A stretch of DNA of 64,000 nucleotides from positions 2,108,001 to 2,172,000 of the forward strand of contig CM024187.1 in assembly GCA_013433145.1 (NCBI GenBank), read 5' to 3'. This document shows, piece by piece, positions 1 to 11,500 of the stretch (the first letter of the stretch is position 1; each line of letters opens with the position of its first letter). The position numbers were made by a program, and so were the translations under genes. Below the pieces are notes generated by a model. It had not been told where the DNA came from. It searched no databases and saw only the letters and a list, made by a program, of their open reading frames with translations. Origin of the DNA: Ascaris suum (Eukaryota > Nematoda > Chromadorea > Rhabditida > Ascarididae).

Positions 1-3000
1 TTGATCCCTTATCACTTTCTAAGCTTATAGTTGCCTTAAGATAAAGGTGTTCATATCTGCCTTCAACAAAGAATCTTGTCAGATCGTTGTTATGTTGTAG
101 CAAATAGTGCAGAAGAGCTTTAGAGACGAATGGTGATATTTGATGCTTCCAAAGTTTGTCTGCTAGGGCAGTGCTTTTTAATTTTTCCATCTTGAATAGT
201 AGTTCTGTATCTCGTCATCGGCAGCTTTATTTATATACTCGTTACTGTAAAATGCTCCAACTTTTTACCTCTAACGGCAGGTTGCGAGATGATCCGGATA
301 GTTGCGTGATCCATGTGAGTACTCAAATGCAGTTGTCTTCTTGAAATTTCCAGCATTCATTGCTGATTCTAAACGGTATGAATAACACGAGTTTAATTTT
401 TTGAGGTGAACAGTTAGCGCAAGTTTTCTGAGATAGAAGATTTGAGTGTGCTCATTGATTTGAATCGTTGTAAAAAAAAAAAGGCAATAGGTGTGCATGC
501 TTGTGAATCAATAAATTTAATGTAAGCTACTATTCTATCAATCATTTTAATCGAAAATTTAAAAGCAACTCTGCAAGATGCTCAAGAGCCGCAGTAAAAG
601 TTTTCATGTAAAAGCTACTTAAAGCAATATCAGCCATAGAAAACTCCTATATTGGTAACCATTATATGAGAGGTAATTAATAAATTATCAGTAATTAATA
701 AATTTATGCATTTATGTGAGAGGTAATTAATTTATGCAGTAAATTTGTGCAAATATTTCAACTACTATTAAGACTGTTACAACTAGCAATTGATATTCAA
801 CACTTAGAGCTTCTATGAAAGTTTCCACGAGTATTAATGCATAAGCTAATATGGCCTAGTTGAAGATTTGGCTATGAAAATAAAATATTATATACACTTT
901 TAAAATAGCTGATTTGCAATACCTCTTGTTCATAGCCTTCAATTTATTCTACATATAATCCTCATTCCCACTATCGTTTCGCAACGCGACATCAAGATCT
1001 ATGTAGGCCAGGTCGACGTCTATAGAAAGATGAGATATCATTGGGTACAGGTATATTGCCAGTAGCTAATCTAAAAATTTATGGAGCAAATTAAATAACT
1101 TTTATCGATTTCAGTAATACTCGAACAGGTATGTTCGATTTTATTAACAAATCGCCGAAAGAGCAATAATAGGACGCTAATAACCGCTATACTATTAATG
1201 TATTGAATGTCAGTAATAGACACCATTGTCGATTTGTTTTCTCTAATTATCGAAATTTCATTTGCAACTTTATTGTATGATTTTCGCATAACTACTATCG
1301 AATATTTTTTAAAGCGAATTTGAGTATTAATATTTCTATGTTACTTCATTTTTTAAAAAAATTCTAATCGCTTTCAACACTACAAGAAATCCTACATTTT
1401 TTTTTTCATTTATTGTCGAATCTTAGAATATTATTGTCAATCGTCATTTGAAAACTCAAAAAATTTAATAAAAGCCTTGCAAAAGTACCATAAATAAATT
1501 GAATTGCAATAAATAAATTGCAATTGTCCATCATTTCTCTTATGGTTTTTTTTTTTTTAATACTACAATTTACGTTCTTGGATTTTATAGTTAAATCATT
1601 GCAAATATCAGCAAATTGAATTATAAAACTGTTGCAAAATTTTCAGTAATTTCTTTATTACTACTTAGAGCGAGATCGCCTATCATTTTCCTCACATTGA
1701 GTTACAATTTAGTTTTCGAAGTTTTGCGCTTCGTAGAATTCATTCCCGTTTTATGTGAGTACCTCTTCGACTGTATAATAGCGGGGAAAGTTCTCACGAG
1801 GTGGAAAGGGAGAGGGACCGGATAGGCGAAGCCTGTTGGAGCGATGTTCCCATAGTAATTTTTTAAAATCTCTAAACGTTTACATTCGCTTATCTATATG
1901 CATTTTCTCGGCTCGATTGCTTTCTCATCATCACCTTCTCACTTTTTTGTTTTTGGCTCAACGCCTATTTCACAACACATTCTTGAAGTTCGCTGTGTTT
2001 GTGAATGAAGTCTCGGCTTCAGGCTGCATATCCAGGCTGGAATTTCATGATTTCAAAAAGAAAGTGACCTCTCTTATTCATAGACATGTAGGTTATTGGC
2101 GTCGGAGGATACGAAACAAAATGCTAAGCATTGATGGTAACTATGTCACCATTGCGTTTAATTGTAATTATCCATGAAAAATATGACATACTCGCTTCTT
2201 TTCAGGCAATCTAGGCTTATCCAAATCTCTTCCATTTTGAAGTCCTATTTTCTGCCAGACTTTACAGCGTTTACCTGAATTTGTTTCTGGCAGCAATCCA
2301 AGAATTATTGAAGCGGGGAAGATCATTGCTGTTCGCTTGTGCGGGTTTGCAACGACATTTATGTAGTGTCTCGGTGCTAATGTTAATTTCGTTTCTCTGA
2401 TTGAAATTAGTTTATGTGTTCGTTTCGTTTTCTCAGCAACGTTGACAGCGTACATCAGAAAAAAGTGGGCTGGCGTTGCAATGCCACCAACTCTGAGACA
2501 CTCACCTTATAAATTGTCTTTTAATTTTCGGTTGCTAACGTTCTCATTAAGTTTTGATGCAATTGTTTTTTTTAATTGAAAGCAAGAAATTGTCAGCTCT
2601 TCAGTTATAACGCGATTTTACCAAAGATCGCATGCATTAAATTTGTATTTCTTAGAAAGAGCCTGAGCTAAGTCGAGTCCCAACCGCCATCGGAAATGAC
2701 GCTCGATCGAGCCTGGTGCCAAGGAAAATGGATTAGAAGCCGTCGTTAACCGCGGCGGGTATTAAGAACCATTTGACTGAAATCGGAGAGATTCAACCTA
2801 AACTTCCTCACAGTGGAGGTAACGAGAAACGTGACGGAGTTCCATGCGCATGTTTCCGGCGCTGCCCGCTTCAGCTCAGTCAGCATGTAAGAACGCGGTT
2901 AGGTTAGCGCAAAAGAAGCGACCAAATGATTGGGAGGCGCTACACTTATGGCTGTTGCTCAGATTCGGTGATGCAGTTGTCTCCGTACACTCACCTGATT

Positions 3001-4740
3001 CATTTCATTTGAAGGCATGTTTTCCCAATCATAGCTTATTTCCAAGTTTTTTAAAGTATGGCGAGTGCTTTTGTTAGCATTGTGGCCTTCACACATTTTC
3101 TGCTCATTCATGTACCACCTTATTATCTGACTAGGCAGAGGTATATACCAACATTTATGCTTTCTTATTAAGAAATCACCCACTCCTAAAAAATTTTACG
3201 ATTCCTTAACGTATTTGCTAGGACTGATGGTAATGAAGGAATCATACGGTGGTGCACCTTAATTTTCAAGAGGATCTTACCACTGATTCATATAAAAAAA
3301 CTTATTTGTGAACATACCACCGGCGTTAAAGAGGGCCTTTTACAACGAAAAATGAATTTCTTGAACGGTCATTCATAGCGTATTGTTATTAGTGGTCTGG
3401 ATCTATGAGATTGGAGACTATTATTTCATCGCTGTGCACGAGCTCGGCTTCGTTCGCGGTTCGCAAATGGCTGCCATCGTTAAATGCAATAGTGCCGAAA
3501 AGTTGAACGATGAGAATATATTTCACTTCACTGTACTAGGGTGGCATATTAAGATTGATAAAGACGTTCATGACCACGGAATTCTTCAGCCAAACTGAAT
3601 CTTCATCGACACTGTCGTGTAAGGGTGACGATCACCTCTTGTGGCGTTTCCGTCGATAGGAAACGGGAGAGCGTTTGAACGTGGTACGCCAAAAAGAGCG
3701 CGTAACCTGTAGACCTTCGACGAGCTTTATTTTATAGGTACACCTATCTGCCTCATAGTGACCACCTGTCGGTGAGAGCACCTACTTTGTTTACTGCGAA
3801 GACAAAAATGCTTCTGTGGTTTATTGCCCTCTCAATATCAAAAATATTATATTACTCGAAGAAATGCGAATATACTTCGCTAGGCAATTATCGATTACAT
3901 TGTACCTTTAGATCATTCCAATTAACAGCATCTACTAGTCTTAAATTTCTACGGTCTCGAGTTCAGGAGAGTGTGGTTAATTTACCTGGCTATGGTGATA
4001 CTGATTTAAACTGCATACTTTTTCCGACGATCCTTCGACGAGAACTGACGAGGTTGAAACATTATTCGAGAGGGAGAGAGAAAGAGGGAGAAAGTTATAA
4101 CTACGAAAACAGTTTTCCCCTACGAGCTAATTAATATACAGGATGGCTTTCCAGGATGTGTTGCAAGGCACCTAGTCTTGACACTTTAAAAGCTCTTTCA
4201 CTATGTTTTAGTTCGTGAATATTTTCAAATTTCAACGGGATTCAGGCAGCTAAATGTGGAAAGACAAACCGCGGCTATAGGGCACCAGGGCTAGCAACCC
4301 GAACGTCATTGCTGCAAATCTTATTTACTAAAAAGTCGAGCAGAAATGCGAATGAAATTCGACGGATCCGCGTCGACCCTTGGCGAATGAATCGATCGTT
4401 AGGACGATGTTTAGAAAAGTTGTAGCGCATATCACCTTCAATGATATCTCTTCCAGGTGCCTTCATTGCAATGTCTATGGCTTCATCCGTTCGTAAGCTT
4501 GGGATTTTATCGTATATGGTTCACTGATATGTTTGGTGAATGCACCGATCGGTGCTAGTGCACAAAACAATTATTCGACAGTTAATGTCGAGTAGGAAAC
4601 GACATCCTTGTATAATTTTAAAATCTTATCGAGTTTCTATTCCTATTCGTGTTTTTTTTCTCTCTTTTTTTTAAAAAAATATCGTTATATCTCGATAAAT
4701 TGAATCTTCAGAAGGTAAATAAAGGTATTATAATTTGCAG
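1..4740. other. Upstream spacer of rab-40; no supported gene
   Basis: I see no recognisable gene. The sequence is AT-rich with scattered short open frames and no family signature. A more GC-rich island lies at about 2640-2960 and ends in a GTAAGA donor-like site near 2887. It could be a promoter or a non-coding first exon of the downstream rab-40 gene, but nothing proves this. An open frame on the - strand at 2168-2455 (95 codons) reads smoothly and contains a GTAAAC donor-like site, yet it matches nothing I know. Confidence 0.5.
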
Positions 4741-4762
4741 GTGCTTAAATGCGACTGAAGAT
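4741..4762 (+). promoter_or_regulatory. Probable trans-splice acceptor and short 5' leader of rab-40
   Basis: AATTTGCAG ends at 4740, leaving a 22-nt leader before ATG 4763. An acceptor this near the start codon with no recognisable upstream exon is typical of spliced-leader addition in nematodes. A cis-spliced leader exon is the alternative. The leader contains an out-of-frame ATG at 4749. Confidence 0.45.
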
Positions 4763-7700
4763 ATGGTACATCGTCGAGAAATGATATTGTGTCGCAACGA
4801 TCACGAATATTTACTTAAGTTTTTACTGGTTGGCGACTCGGATGTTGGCAAAAATGAGATCACTGATTTACTGGGCCCATCAGCATCTGAATCACCTGGT
4901 ACCGGCGTCTTCGTTACGCGTTAGTAATTTCTTCCGTCTCTTACAGGCAGCCGTTTGATTATTTGGTTGCAATAACTCGCAGTCAGCAAAAAGAGCAGAT
5001 ACGCTGTTTTCTTGCGACATAAAAACGATCCTTATGCTAATTAGTGCATTTTACATTCTTGTGACATCCTTGAAATCAGATGACAATAAAATAGGTGCAT
5101 AAAATGTTTGATAGATGGATTATTCCGTTTTGATTGCAGCTGGCACTTCTTCGAAGACCACCACCATTCTTCTAGAGGGTCGACGGGTACGATTGCAATT
5201 GTGGTGCGTTTTAACTTGTTTATTGCAACTCTCTGCTTGGTTGATAATGATATGTGTGCATTCATTGATATGTTTCGTACTGTTTGGTGAAGAAGTCGGT
5301 GATCCAAAGTTCTTTTTAAAACCTTCTAGCCATCCTTAATTATTCCGGGAGGAATTTTTCCGTTTTGTCTACTTCAGCTGCTTTTTTAAATGCGTATTTT
5401 TTGTAACGGCACTCCTAGTAATGGAAATAAGACATCCTTAAGTATAGAAGTTCTTTTGAACCTCAGTTTTGCAGCAGTTCGACAATCTCCTGAGACTTTT
5501 AGTCTGAAGAGGTATTTCCTTACTTTTTTACTCTGAGTAAAAAGGTGGACGACCGAGCAGCTGTGTAAAATCCATTTTCTGATGTATCGCTTCAATTTTT
5601 TTTCCATTGAGTTGCGCATTTTACAACTCACCTATGGCAGAGGGCCGTCAACTCGCCCATAGCGCGGAGTACATTAATTAAAAAAAAAAAAACCTCGCAA
5701 GAACTCTCTTTGCGGTGAAGAGGGTCGCTGTCTGATCCCGCTTCTATTTTTGTTTATAAATGCATCTGTTGTTTGAATCAACTGCCATTTCACATTAATT
5801 GATCCGTTGATTTATATATGATGAGGCAATTCTTTTTTTCATCTCTTAACATGTGATCGTTCGCCAATTCGTAATGAAAGGGGTGGACCTTCCATTTTGT
5901 TATACGTCACTGAGAACAGTCGATGAACTTCATTTGACGATGAAATTTGAGTTTTTTTTTTTTAAGGGATACATCTGGTCAAGGTCGTTTTTCGACGATA
6001 ATAAGATCCTATTCTCGTGGTGCGCAAGGCATTCTTCTAGTTTACGACATCACGAATCGATGGTCTTTTGAAGGAATACGAAGGTGGCTAGCAGAAATTG
6101 ATGAGGTTCTTTTCTGTTCGCACTTCTAATGCCATAAAATGTACGATAAGCTGTAAATGTTGCATTTTATATCTTCTTTTTTTTTATTTGGTACCAAAGG
6201 CGATAATCTATTCTCGAATGTTTTCGTCTTTCATATAATTTTATGCGTTAATAATATTGTTTATCGATTGAGCTTAAATGATACTAATTGCAGCATGCAC
6301 CAGGTATACCGAGAATTTTGATAGGTAATCGACTGCATCTCGAATTCAACAGGGCTGTTTCTCGTCAAGAGGCCGAATTATTTGCCCGCAAAAGGAACAT
6401 GCAATATTTTGAGGTCCAGTGTTGCTTTTTGTATCGTTTCTTCTCTCGAAAACGTTATGAAATGGACACGGATTTTGTTAGAATCCATTTTCGTCATTTA
6501 TATAACAATCTCCTTTCATCTTGTTCGAAGACTAATGAATTGCCAAAAATAGTTGAACATAATGGCACGAAATAACAAAGTATTCCGGCTTGATCAGATG
6601 CGCCGAGAAGCGATGACGAGCTTTGATTATAAAGAACTGATGACGAGCTTTGACTAATATTGCCATATAGGGGAAAAATTGAAGAAACAGAAATAAAATA
6701 AAGTCAATAGATGGCTTACATTGGGAACATTTACAAATGCCATAAACTAGCAATGAATGGCCGACGGAATTGGAAGGAGATTATTATTTAAAAAAGGCAG
6801 TCGTATATAAACTAGGATTCTCTTGTTTTTGAAAACACAGGCAGAAGTTCATTTCTATTGGCATAAAATCTCCTGGATAATGTCTCGTATCATTACTATT
6901 TTCAGGATGTTAAAAGTACTGGCTTATTTATAAGACCATCGATAAGTGGACAAGTTCGACTATAATGTTTTCGTCTTTCAGATATCCACGTTGGTCTATT
7001 TTAATGTACACGAAAGTCTTACGGAGTTGGCCCGATTAGTAATACAACGTAATGGTATGCATTGGCTTTGGAGGACAAATCAAGGTTTGCATTATTTCAG
7101 CGTTTTTTTTTCTTTCGCTTACATATAACTCATTTTTAAAAATTTTTAAATCAATGTCGGTCGCATTCAACCAATACCATGAGTGCTTTTTTGTGGTCGG
7201 TCTTTTGAGTGTTTTAGCGGAAGTGAAATATGCTACTATTTCATCTTCAACAAATAAATTTCGAACAGTTTAATCCACCACGTTAGGAGGGTGAGGGGAA
7301 AAGATTAATGGGAGGACGGTTGGGTTTGTCGGAGCTACTGATATCAATCCTAATTTATTCATGGAACACTTCCAAAAATGCATCATTGCGTCTTTAACGA
7401 CAATATGGATGCAACTATTTTAGCTCATGTTTCGGGCATTAAAGCGAAGCCGTATACCAGAAAATACTGCGCTACTTAAAACATTGCATAAAAGCCTATA
7501 ACTGTGTTCGCCTTTCTTTCACTAGAGTAGTTTGACGGTTGCGGCTCTAGTACTGAGCCCACTGACCTTTGGAAGGTTATCTGGCTGTTATATGGCGACG
7601 TTTGTTCATTTTTTACGTGTTGGTGCAATGAAATAAATATGGTGCGAGGAGTTAGAAAACCCGTCTTTAGAGGCTTGGCTCGAGATCTTATTTGTATCAG

Positions 7701-8253
7701 CGCCAATGGTGACTGTATTCTTCGGAGAGCTTATAATTGTAATTTTTTTTTCAGTGTCCACACTGCAAGATCTGTGCTGTAGGGCGGTTGTACACTGTGT
7801 GAGGAATGTGCATGCCATCGAGCGGTTGCCTTTGCCAGCATCCTCAAGTTTAAGGCAAGTTCTTACGTTGTTTAAAACTTCTTCCGCATTTATCCGGGAC
7901 CTTTAGAGATAGATCGGCCATGTGCTTCGCTTAAATACATTTGAGTAAAAGCTCAAAGATACATAAGCAGGTACATAAGGTACGTTTGTGTTAATGTAGT
8001 GTTGCATAATGCATGCTGTTGCTCATCACTGATTCGAAATGAAAATGCAAAGGTACTGATCGGATTATTTTGTTACGATGTTTAGGTACGATCATTCGCA
8101 CAGGGTGCGGAAGTGTGCATGGGCTCACTGCCACGACGACACACCGGCCAACACGCTTTCAGCGACGTAACCCCGCGACACATTGCAAGGCTAGTCCGAC
8201 CACGCAGTGCTAACGAAAGGCGATCGCGCAATGCTTACTGCTCTTTAATGTGA
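4741..8253 (+). CDS. rab-40: Rab40-type small GTPase with SOCS box (7 exons, 284 residues)
   Basis: Exons 4763-4919, 5140-5203, 5967-6105, 6294-6413, 6982-7084, 7755-7858 and 8086-8253 join in one frame to 284 residues, close to the ~280 of vertebrate Rab40. Domains in order: G1 P-loop GDSDVGKN (24-31), [11 protein letters not shown] strand (58-68), G3 WDTSGQGR (74-81), Rab40-type [15 protein letters not shown] stretch, modified G4 GNRLH (131-135), then a SOCS box (196-228) with BC-box [11 protein letters not shown] and Cul5-box LPLP, and a basic tail ending in CaaX motif CSLM. In the family, Rab40 recruits Elongin B/C and Cullin-5 to ubiquitinate substrates at membranes. Odd point: P-loop Lys30 is followed by Asn31, not Ser/Thr. 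The start is ATG 4763, 22 nt after a TTTGCAG acceptor; a second in-frame ATG is at 4781. Identification is very secure, splice ends slightly less so. Confidence 0.93.
4763..4919 (+). CDS. rab-40: rab-40 exon 1: N-terminus and P-loop
   Basis: 52 codons plus one base. It encodes the Rab40 hallmark [17 protein letters not shown] and ends in [10 protein letters not shown]. The donor is GTTAGT, an unusual site that recurs in the gbb-1 gene. The only stop-free alternative would end earlier and break the phase of exon 2. Confidence 0.88.
5140..5203 (+). CDS. rab-40: rab-40 exon 2: effector-side beta strands
   Basis: Acceptor TTGCAG, donor GTGCGT. It encodes [20 protein letters not shown]. The KTTTILL-GRRV motif is diagnostic for Rab40. 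The usual switch I GIDYK is replaced by GTSSK. The exon enters with two bases of a codon and leaves with the TG of Trp74. Confidence 0.9.
5204..5966 (+). other. rab-40 intron 2
   Basis: 763-nt intron without recognisable features. It is AT-rich with an oligo-A block near 5680 and ends in a T-tract followed by AAG instead of CAG. Confidence 0.8.
5967..6105 (+). CDS. rab-40: rab-40 exon 3: G3 motif and Rab40 core
   Basis: It completes Trp74, then encodes DTSGQGRF (G3), [16 protein letters not shown] and [11 protein letters not shown], nearly invariant in Rab40 proteins. The acceptor is TTTAAG after a T-run and the donor is GTTCTT. Confidence 0.93.
6294..6413 (+). CDS. rab-40: rab-40 exon 4: modified G4 motif
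   Basis: 40 codons starting [16 protein letters not shown]. In Rab40 the NKxD guanine-specificity motif is altered to NRLH, and it is so here. It ends YFE just before a weak GTCCAG donor, where the protein alignment requires the break. Confidence 0.93.
6414..6981 (+). other. rab-40 intron 4
   Basis: 568-nt intron. A 15-bp direct repeat (GATGACGAGCTTTGA) occurs at 6612 and 6639; nothing else is recognisable. Confidence 0.8.
6982..7084 (+). CDS. rab-40: rab-40 exon 5: end of GTPase fold
   Basis: It encodes [20 protein letters not shown] and then HWLWRTNQ, matching the Rab40 segment FNI-ESFTELARIV. Acceptor TTTCAG, donor GTTTGC. It leaves one base of Val195. Confidence 0.9.
7085..7754 (+). other. 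rab-40 intron 5
   Basis: 670-nt intron, AT-rich, no recognisable elements. It ends TTTTTTTTCAG. Confidence 0.8.
7755..7858 (+). CDS. rab-40: rab-40 exon 6: SOCS box
   Basis: It encodes [20 protein letters not shown] followed by [25 protein letters not shown] fits the Elongin-C-binding BC box, and LPLP is the Cul5 box of Rab40 proteins. The donor chosen is CAA|GTTCTT, the same six bases as the exon 3 donor. Reading through would end at a TAG at 7904; a GC donor two codons earlier (AG|GCAAGT) breaks the phase of exon 7. Confidence 0.9.
8086..8253 (+). CDS. rab-40: rab-40 exon 7: basic tail and CaaX box
   Basis: A short last exon found by homology and codon phase. It starts [10 protein letters not shown], the counterpart of the family's LKSF-AKG tail, is rich in Arg, and ends SRNAYCSLM then TGA. 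The last four residues form a CaaX prenylation motif like CKIS of human Rab40. The exon is clearly more GC-rich than its flanks. The acceptor is TTTAG. Confidence 0.82.
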   Translation, partial: VRSFAQGAEVCMGSLPRRHTGQHAFSDVTPRHIARLVRPRSANERRSRNAYCSLM

Positions 8254-8298
8254 ATTATGCACAAAACAGATCAGAGCTGTCTGTACAAAAGTTTTGGT

Positions 8299-8304
8299 AA
8301 TAAA
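8299..8304 (+). terminator. Polyadenylation signal of rab-40
   Basis: AATAAA lies 46 nt after the rab-40 stop codon. A second AATAAA follows at 8497-8502. Confidence 0.6.
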
Positions 8305-8509
8305 GCAGGATGGCCTAACATTTGTCTTTCGAAACAAGCGGTGGGGCAGAATTGAAGTTTTTATAAGCCACTGAGCTTAAATCGGTGTCGCTGCTTGTAA
8401 GTTGAAGCACATTAAGCTACCAATTTGCAGCAAGTATAAAATGGTTAATTTACTCAGGTTGTCGTCAAAAGGCGAGTGGAGTTCGATGTAGGTGCAATAA
8501 AGTGAGGCA

Positions 8510-11500
8510 GGTAGAGGCGGAAGTAGGAAGGAAACGCATTATGTTTTCTGGCAAGCCCACGGCGAAGTGCCATTAAATCTTTTTCTTTTCTCTCTTGAAA
8601 TTAACTTTCAAGTGCGCAAGATGCAGTGCAGTGGTTCTTTTAAACAGGGATGTCGTAACCTACAATGCAGTTGGGGATGGGTAACATCACCGAAGACTGC
8701 AATTACCATTTAGCAGTAAATACCGATTGTGGTGGGTTGATCTACGCCAGACAGTCAGACATTCCTGTCTTCTTGACCCGTTGCGCACATGTTGCCGGAG
8801 GAATTGCCAACACGAAAGCCTCTGTTAGAGCATTTCTTTGATATGCGATGTATTTATTGTAATATTCCTCTTGTTTGTCACTCAGAACAGGTTGTGTCTG
8901 GCTTTCAAAATTGAGAGCGAATGAAGGCGATGTTTGAAATTAGTCGTTGATACCCACTCCTAGTTCCGGTTGCCCCTCCCCCCTCTTCCACCATTGAATA
9001 TAATCCAGTAAAGTGGAGCATCTGAAGTCAGATTGTTTATTGGCGTCGTCCATCGTCGTTTTTTTCGCGAGAGTGAGAATATCGGTGATATGTATCAGAA
9101 GTGAGCGAAAGATCCTTTAACGATTTATGGCTCATTCATAGTTGAACAACGACAAAGTAATGCTGAAATTCACTTTTAGTGCAGTGGAAAAGATGGGGAT
9201 GAAATCGTTATAATTGAAAAAATTTTCCAATAATTTTGCATATTTGAGAATTTCTTCTTTTAGGTTTAAATATATTAATAATTTCTAGAATTACAAATTT
9301 TGCCCCATCCCCTCTTCGCCACAGTTATTATTTTCAGCGTAAAATTTTCCCTTATTAGTTATAGCAGGTATCAAGGACATTTCAGTGTTTCCTATGATTT
9401 TATCTATTTTCTCGCAGCCTCTTCAATATCAGAATTCTAATGATTGTTGACTCCGCATTACTAAAAAGTAGGCATTTCCTTGTTGAACAATTCGCATATG
9501 AGTTACACTTCTTCACTTTCTTTCTTTCGTCTTTTTTTTCCGGTAGCGGGTGATGATGTCCATTAAATTATTTAGGCTTTACATCGATTTGAGGTAGAAG
9601 TGAAGTACCAGTGATAGACTTTCCCAGCGTTGCGAATTTCGGCTCGATATTCTATTTATTTTATTACTACCTACTGTGGCCTATCCCCATGGTGTAATAT
9701 CTCTATTTTCATCTCTATCCAGCTGAAATTTATTGCAACATTTCAAGTACTTTCCCTGCTGCCCCGCTTATCTATCACAATTCCTCATACATTTATTCAG
9801 GTCCGACAATTCACGTTTACGTAACGCAGCACGCCGTGCTCATGTCCTATTAATGACTTATATGGAGGCGCAAATGTGCCGTCTGCGGAGGATGCGTTAA
9901 ATTTAATGCCAACTTGATGTTATTACTTGTTATTGCGCTGTTGATAGATTTTATCTTCACAAATGGTTTTATACTATTGCCCGTTGCGAGAAAAATGCGA
10001 CCCAACCGTTCGGTTGATAGATTCGAGTATGATCTCTTTCTTTGCAGCGTTAACGCTCCATATTTTTGTATATCTTTCTTGCCTTTTGAGCCGTTCTTTC
10101 TCTACTGTATCTTTATTGGATCCATGAATATTTTTCCCACTTGATAGGCTGTAATAAAATACGATTGATACGGTATCTTCATACTTTTACTGTCAATCTT
10201 CGTTAAGGCACCGGCGTTGTTGTAACCGATCTACCGATCTAGTCTTCGACCTTTCAATATCCAACAGCTAGTTTGATAGAACGAGAGATGGAGGTGGCGG
10301 TAGGAATCGTATTTTGAAGTTTATCTCATAATCTCCACTTAGGGTCGTTATAAAATCTATCCGTTTTTGATGTATTTTCTTTTTATTTAGTTTGGATTAT
10401 TTAAGAAATAATCGGTAAATGCATATTGCGATTTTTATTGCTGCGAAAAATGAATTTAAAAAAATCTTCTTTTTTTTTGCGTGATATTTCGCTTTTTTTT
10501 AAGTGATTTGTCACATTTTTATGGAAAATTTTCAACGACCTTTCGGTTTTATATGTTCAATGAGAATTCATTGAATGTATTATATGATTGAATCGTTAGA
10601 TCATCTGCTCCTCGATATACACACATTGATGGCTCGACACTGTCCGCATCTGTAAACATTGAGGGGTTTAAACGTTGTGCTATTAAGTACAACTCATATG
10701 AGTTGTCAACTAATCGTTTCGAGGAAATTTTAGAGTCAGCGAATATTTATCTGCGTTAGACTCCAAGATTCTTCGTTCTTGAGTTTTATTTTATTCGTTG
10801 GACAAGCTTCTTTCTTTTTTTTTCTCTCTCTCTCTCTTCGGAACATATACATCTTTTCTGGATTTTTCTGATACCTCTTTTGAGGGTAGTGTGGGAAATG
10901 TTTTCATTGTTTAGAAACGTTTCGATATATTTTACACATTCTATGCTACATTTTTTTTTTTTTTTTTTGATCATATTTGAGATAAATTTTTAACAATATT
11001 TTCGTTCATCTATCTTCTTTAGAGGAATAAATAGACTTTCCCTTGTGTGCTATTTGTCATCGCAAAGAAATAAATCTTCGAAGTGATTATGAGGTGTTTA
11101 CATTCGAATAAGAATTTCAATTCACTAAAATAACTGCAGGAGCTACATTGTGTTGCCAATTTATTTGCATTGCGTCCACTACGTTGTGGGTGGTAGCAGC
11201 CGATAGTTGTGTATTTGCGTCGGTGTCATGATTTCAAGTTCGCGGCGAATGCTGAGAAAACTTCGTTGTTTATAGAAAAGTACGTCTATGTTACTTTTTT
11301 AATATGTCTTCTTTATGAATCGCCAAAATATTGAACTAGTTCGTAACGTTTGAACATTAGCGCGAATATAGCCTAGTGGATATTTTGTGTAACACACTCA
11401 ATGAGCTTGAAGAAGTTTTCGATAGCGATGATAATCGAGGCGATGCAAGAGGATTTTGATTAGTGTTTATTCCCATTTGTCGTTGTGTTCCTGAAACTTT
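8510..11500. other. Intergenic, no gene recognised
   Basis: AT-rich sequence with only short open frames lacking family signatures. An 18-bp perfect palindrome (ACAACTCATATGAGTTGT) is at 10689-10706, and a T21 tract starts near 10949. Confidence 0.6.

Noticed and set aside
7859..7906. Read-through end of rab-40 exon 6 to a TAG stop
   Set aside because: It would lose the basic tail and CaaX box, which the exon at 8086 supplies in phase.
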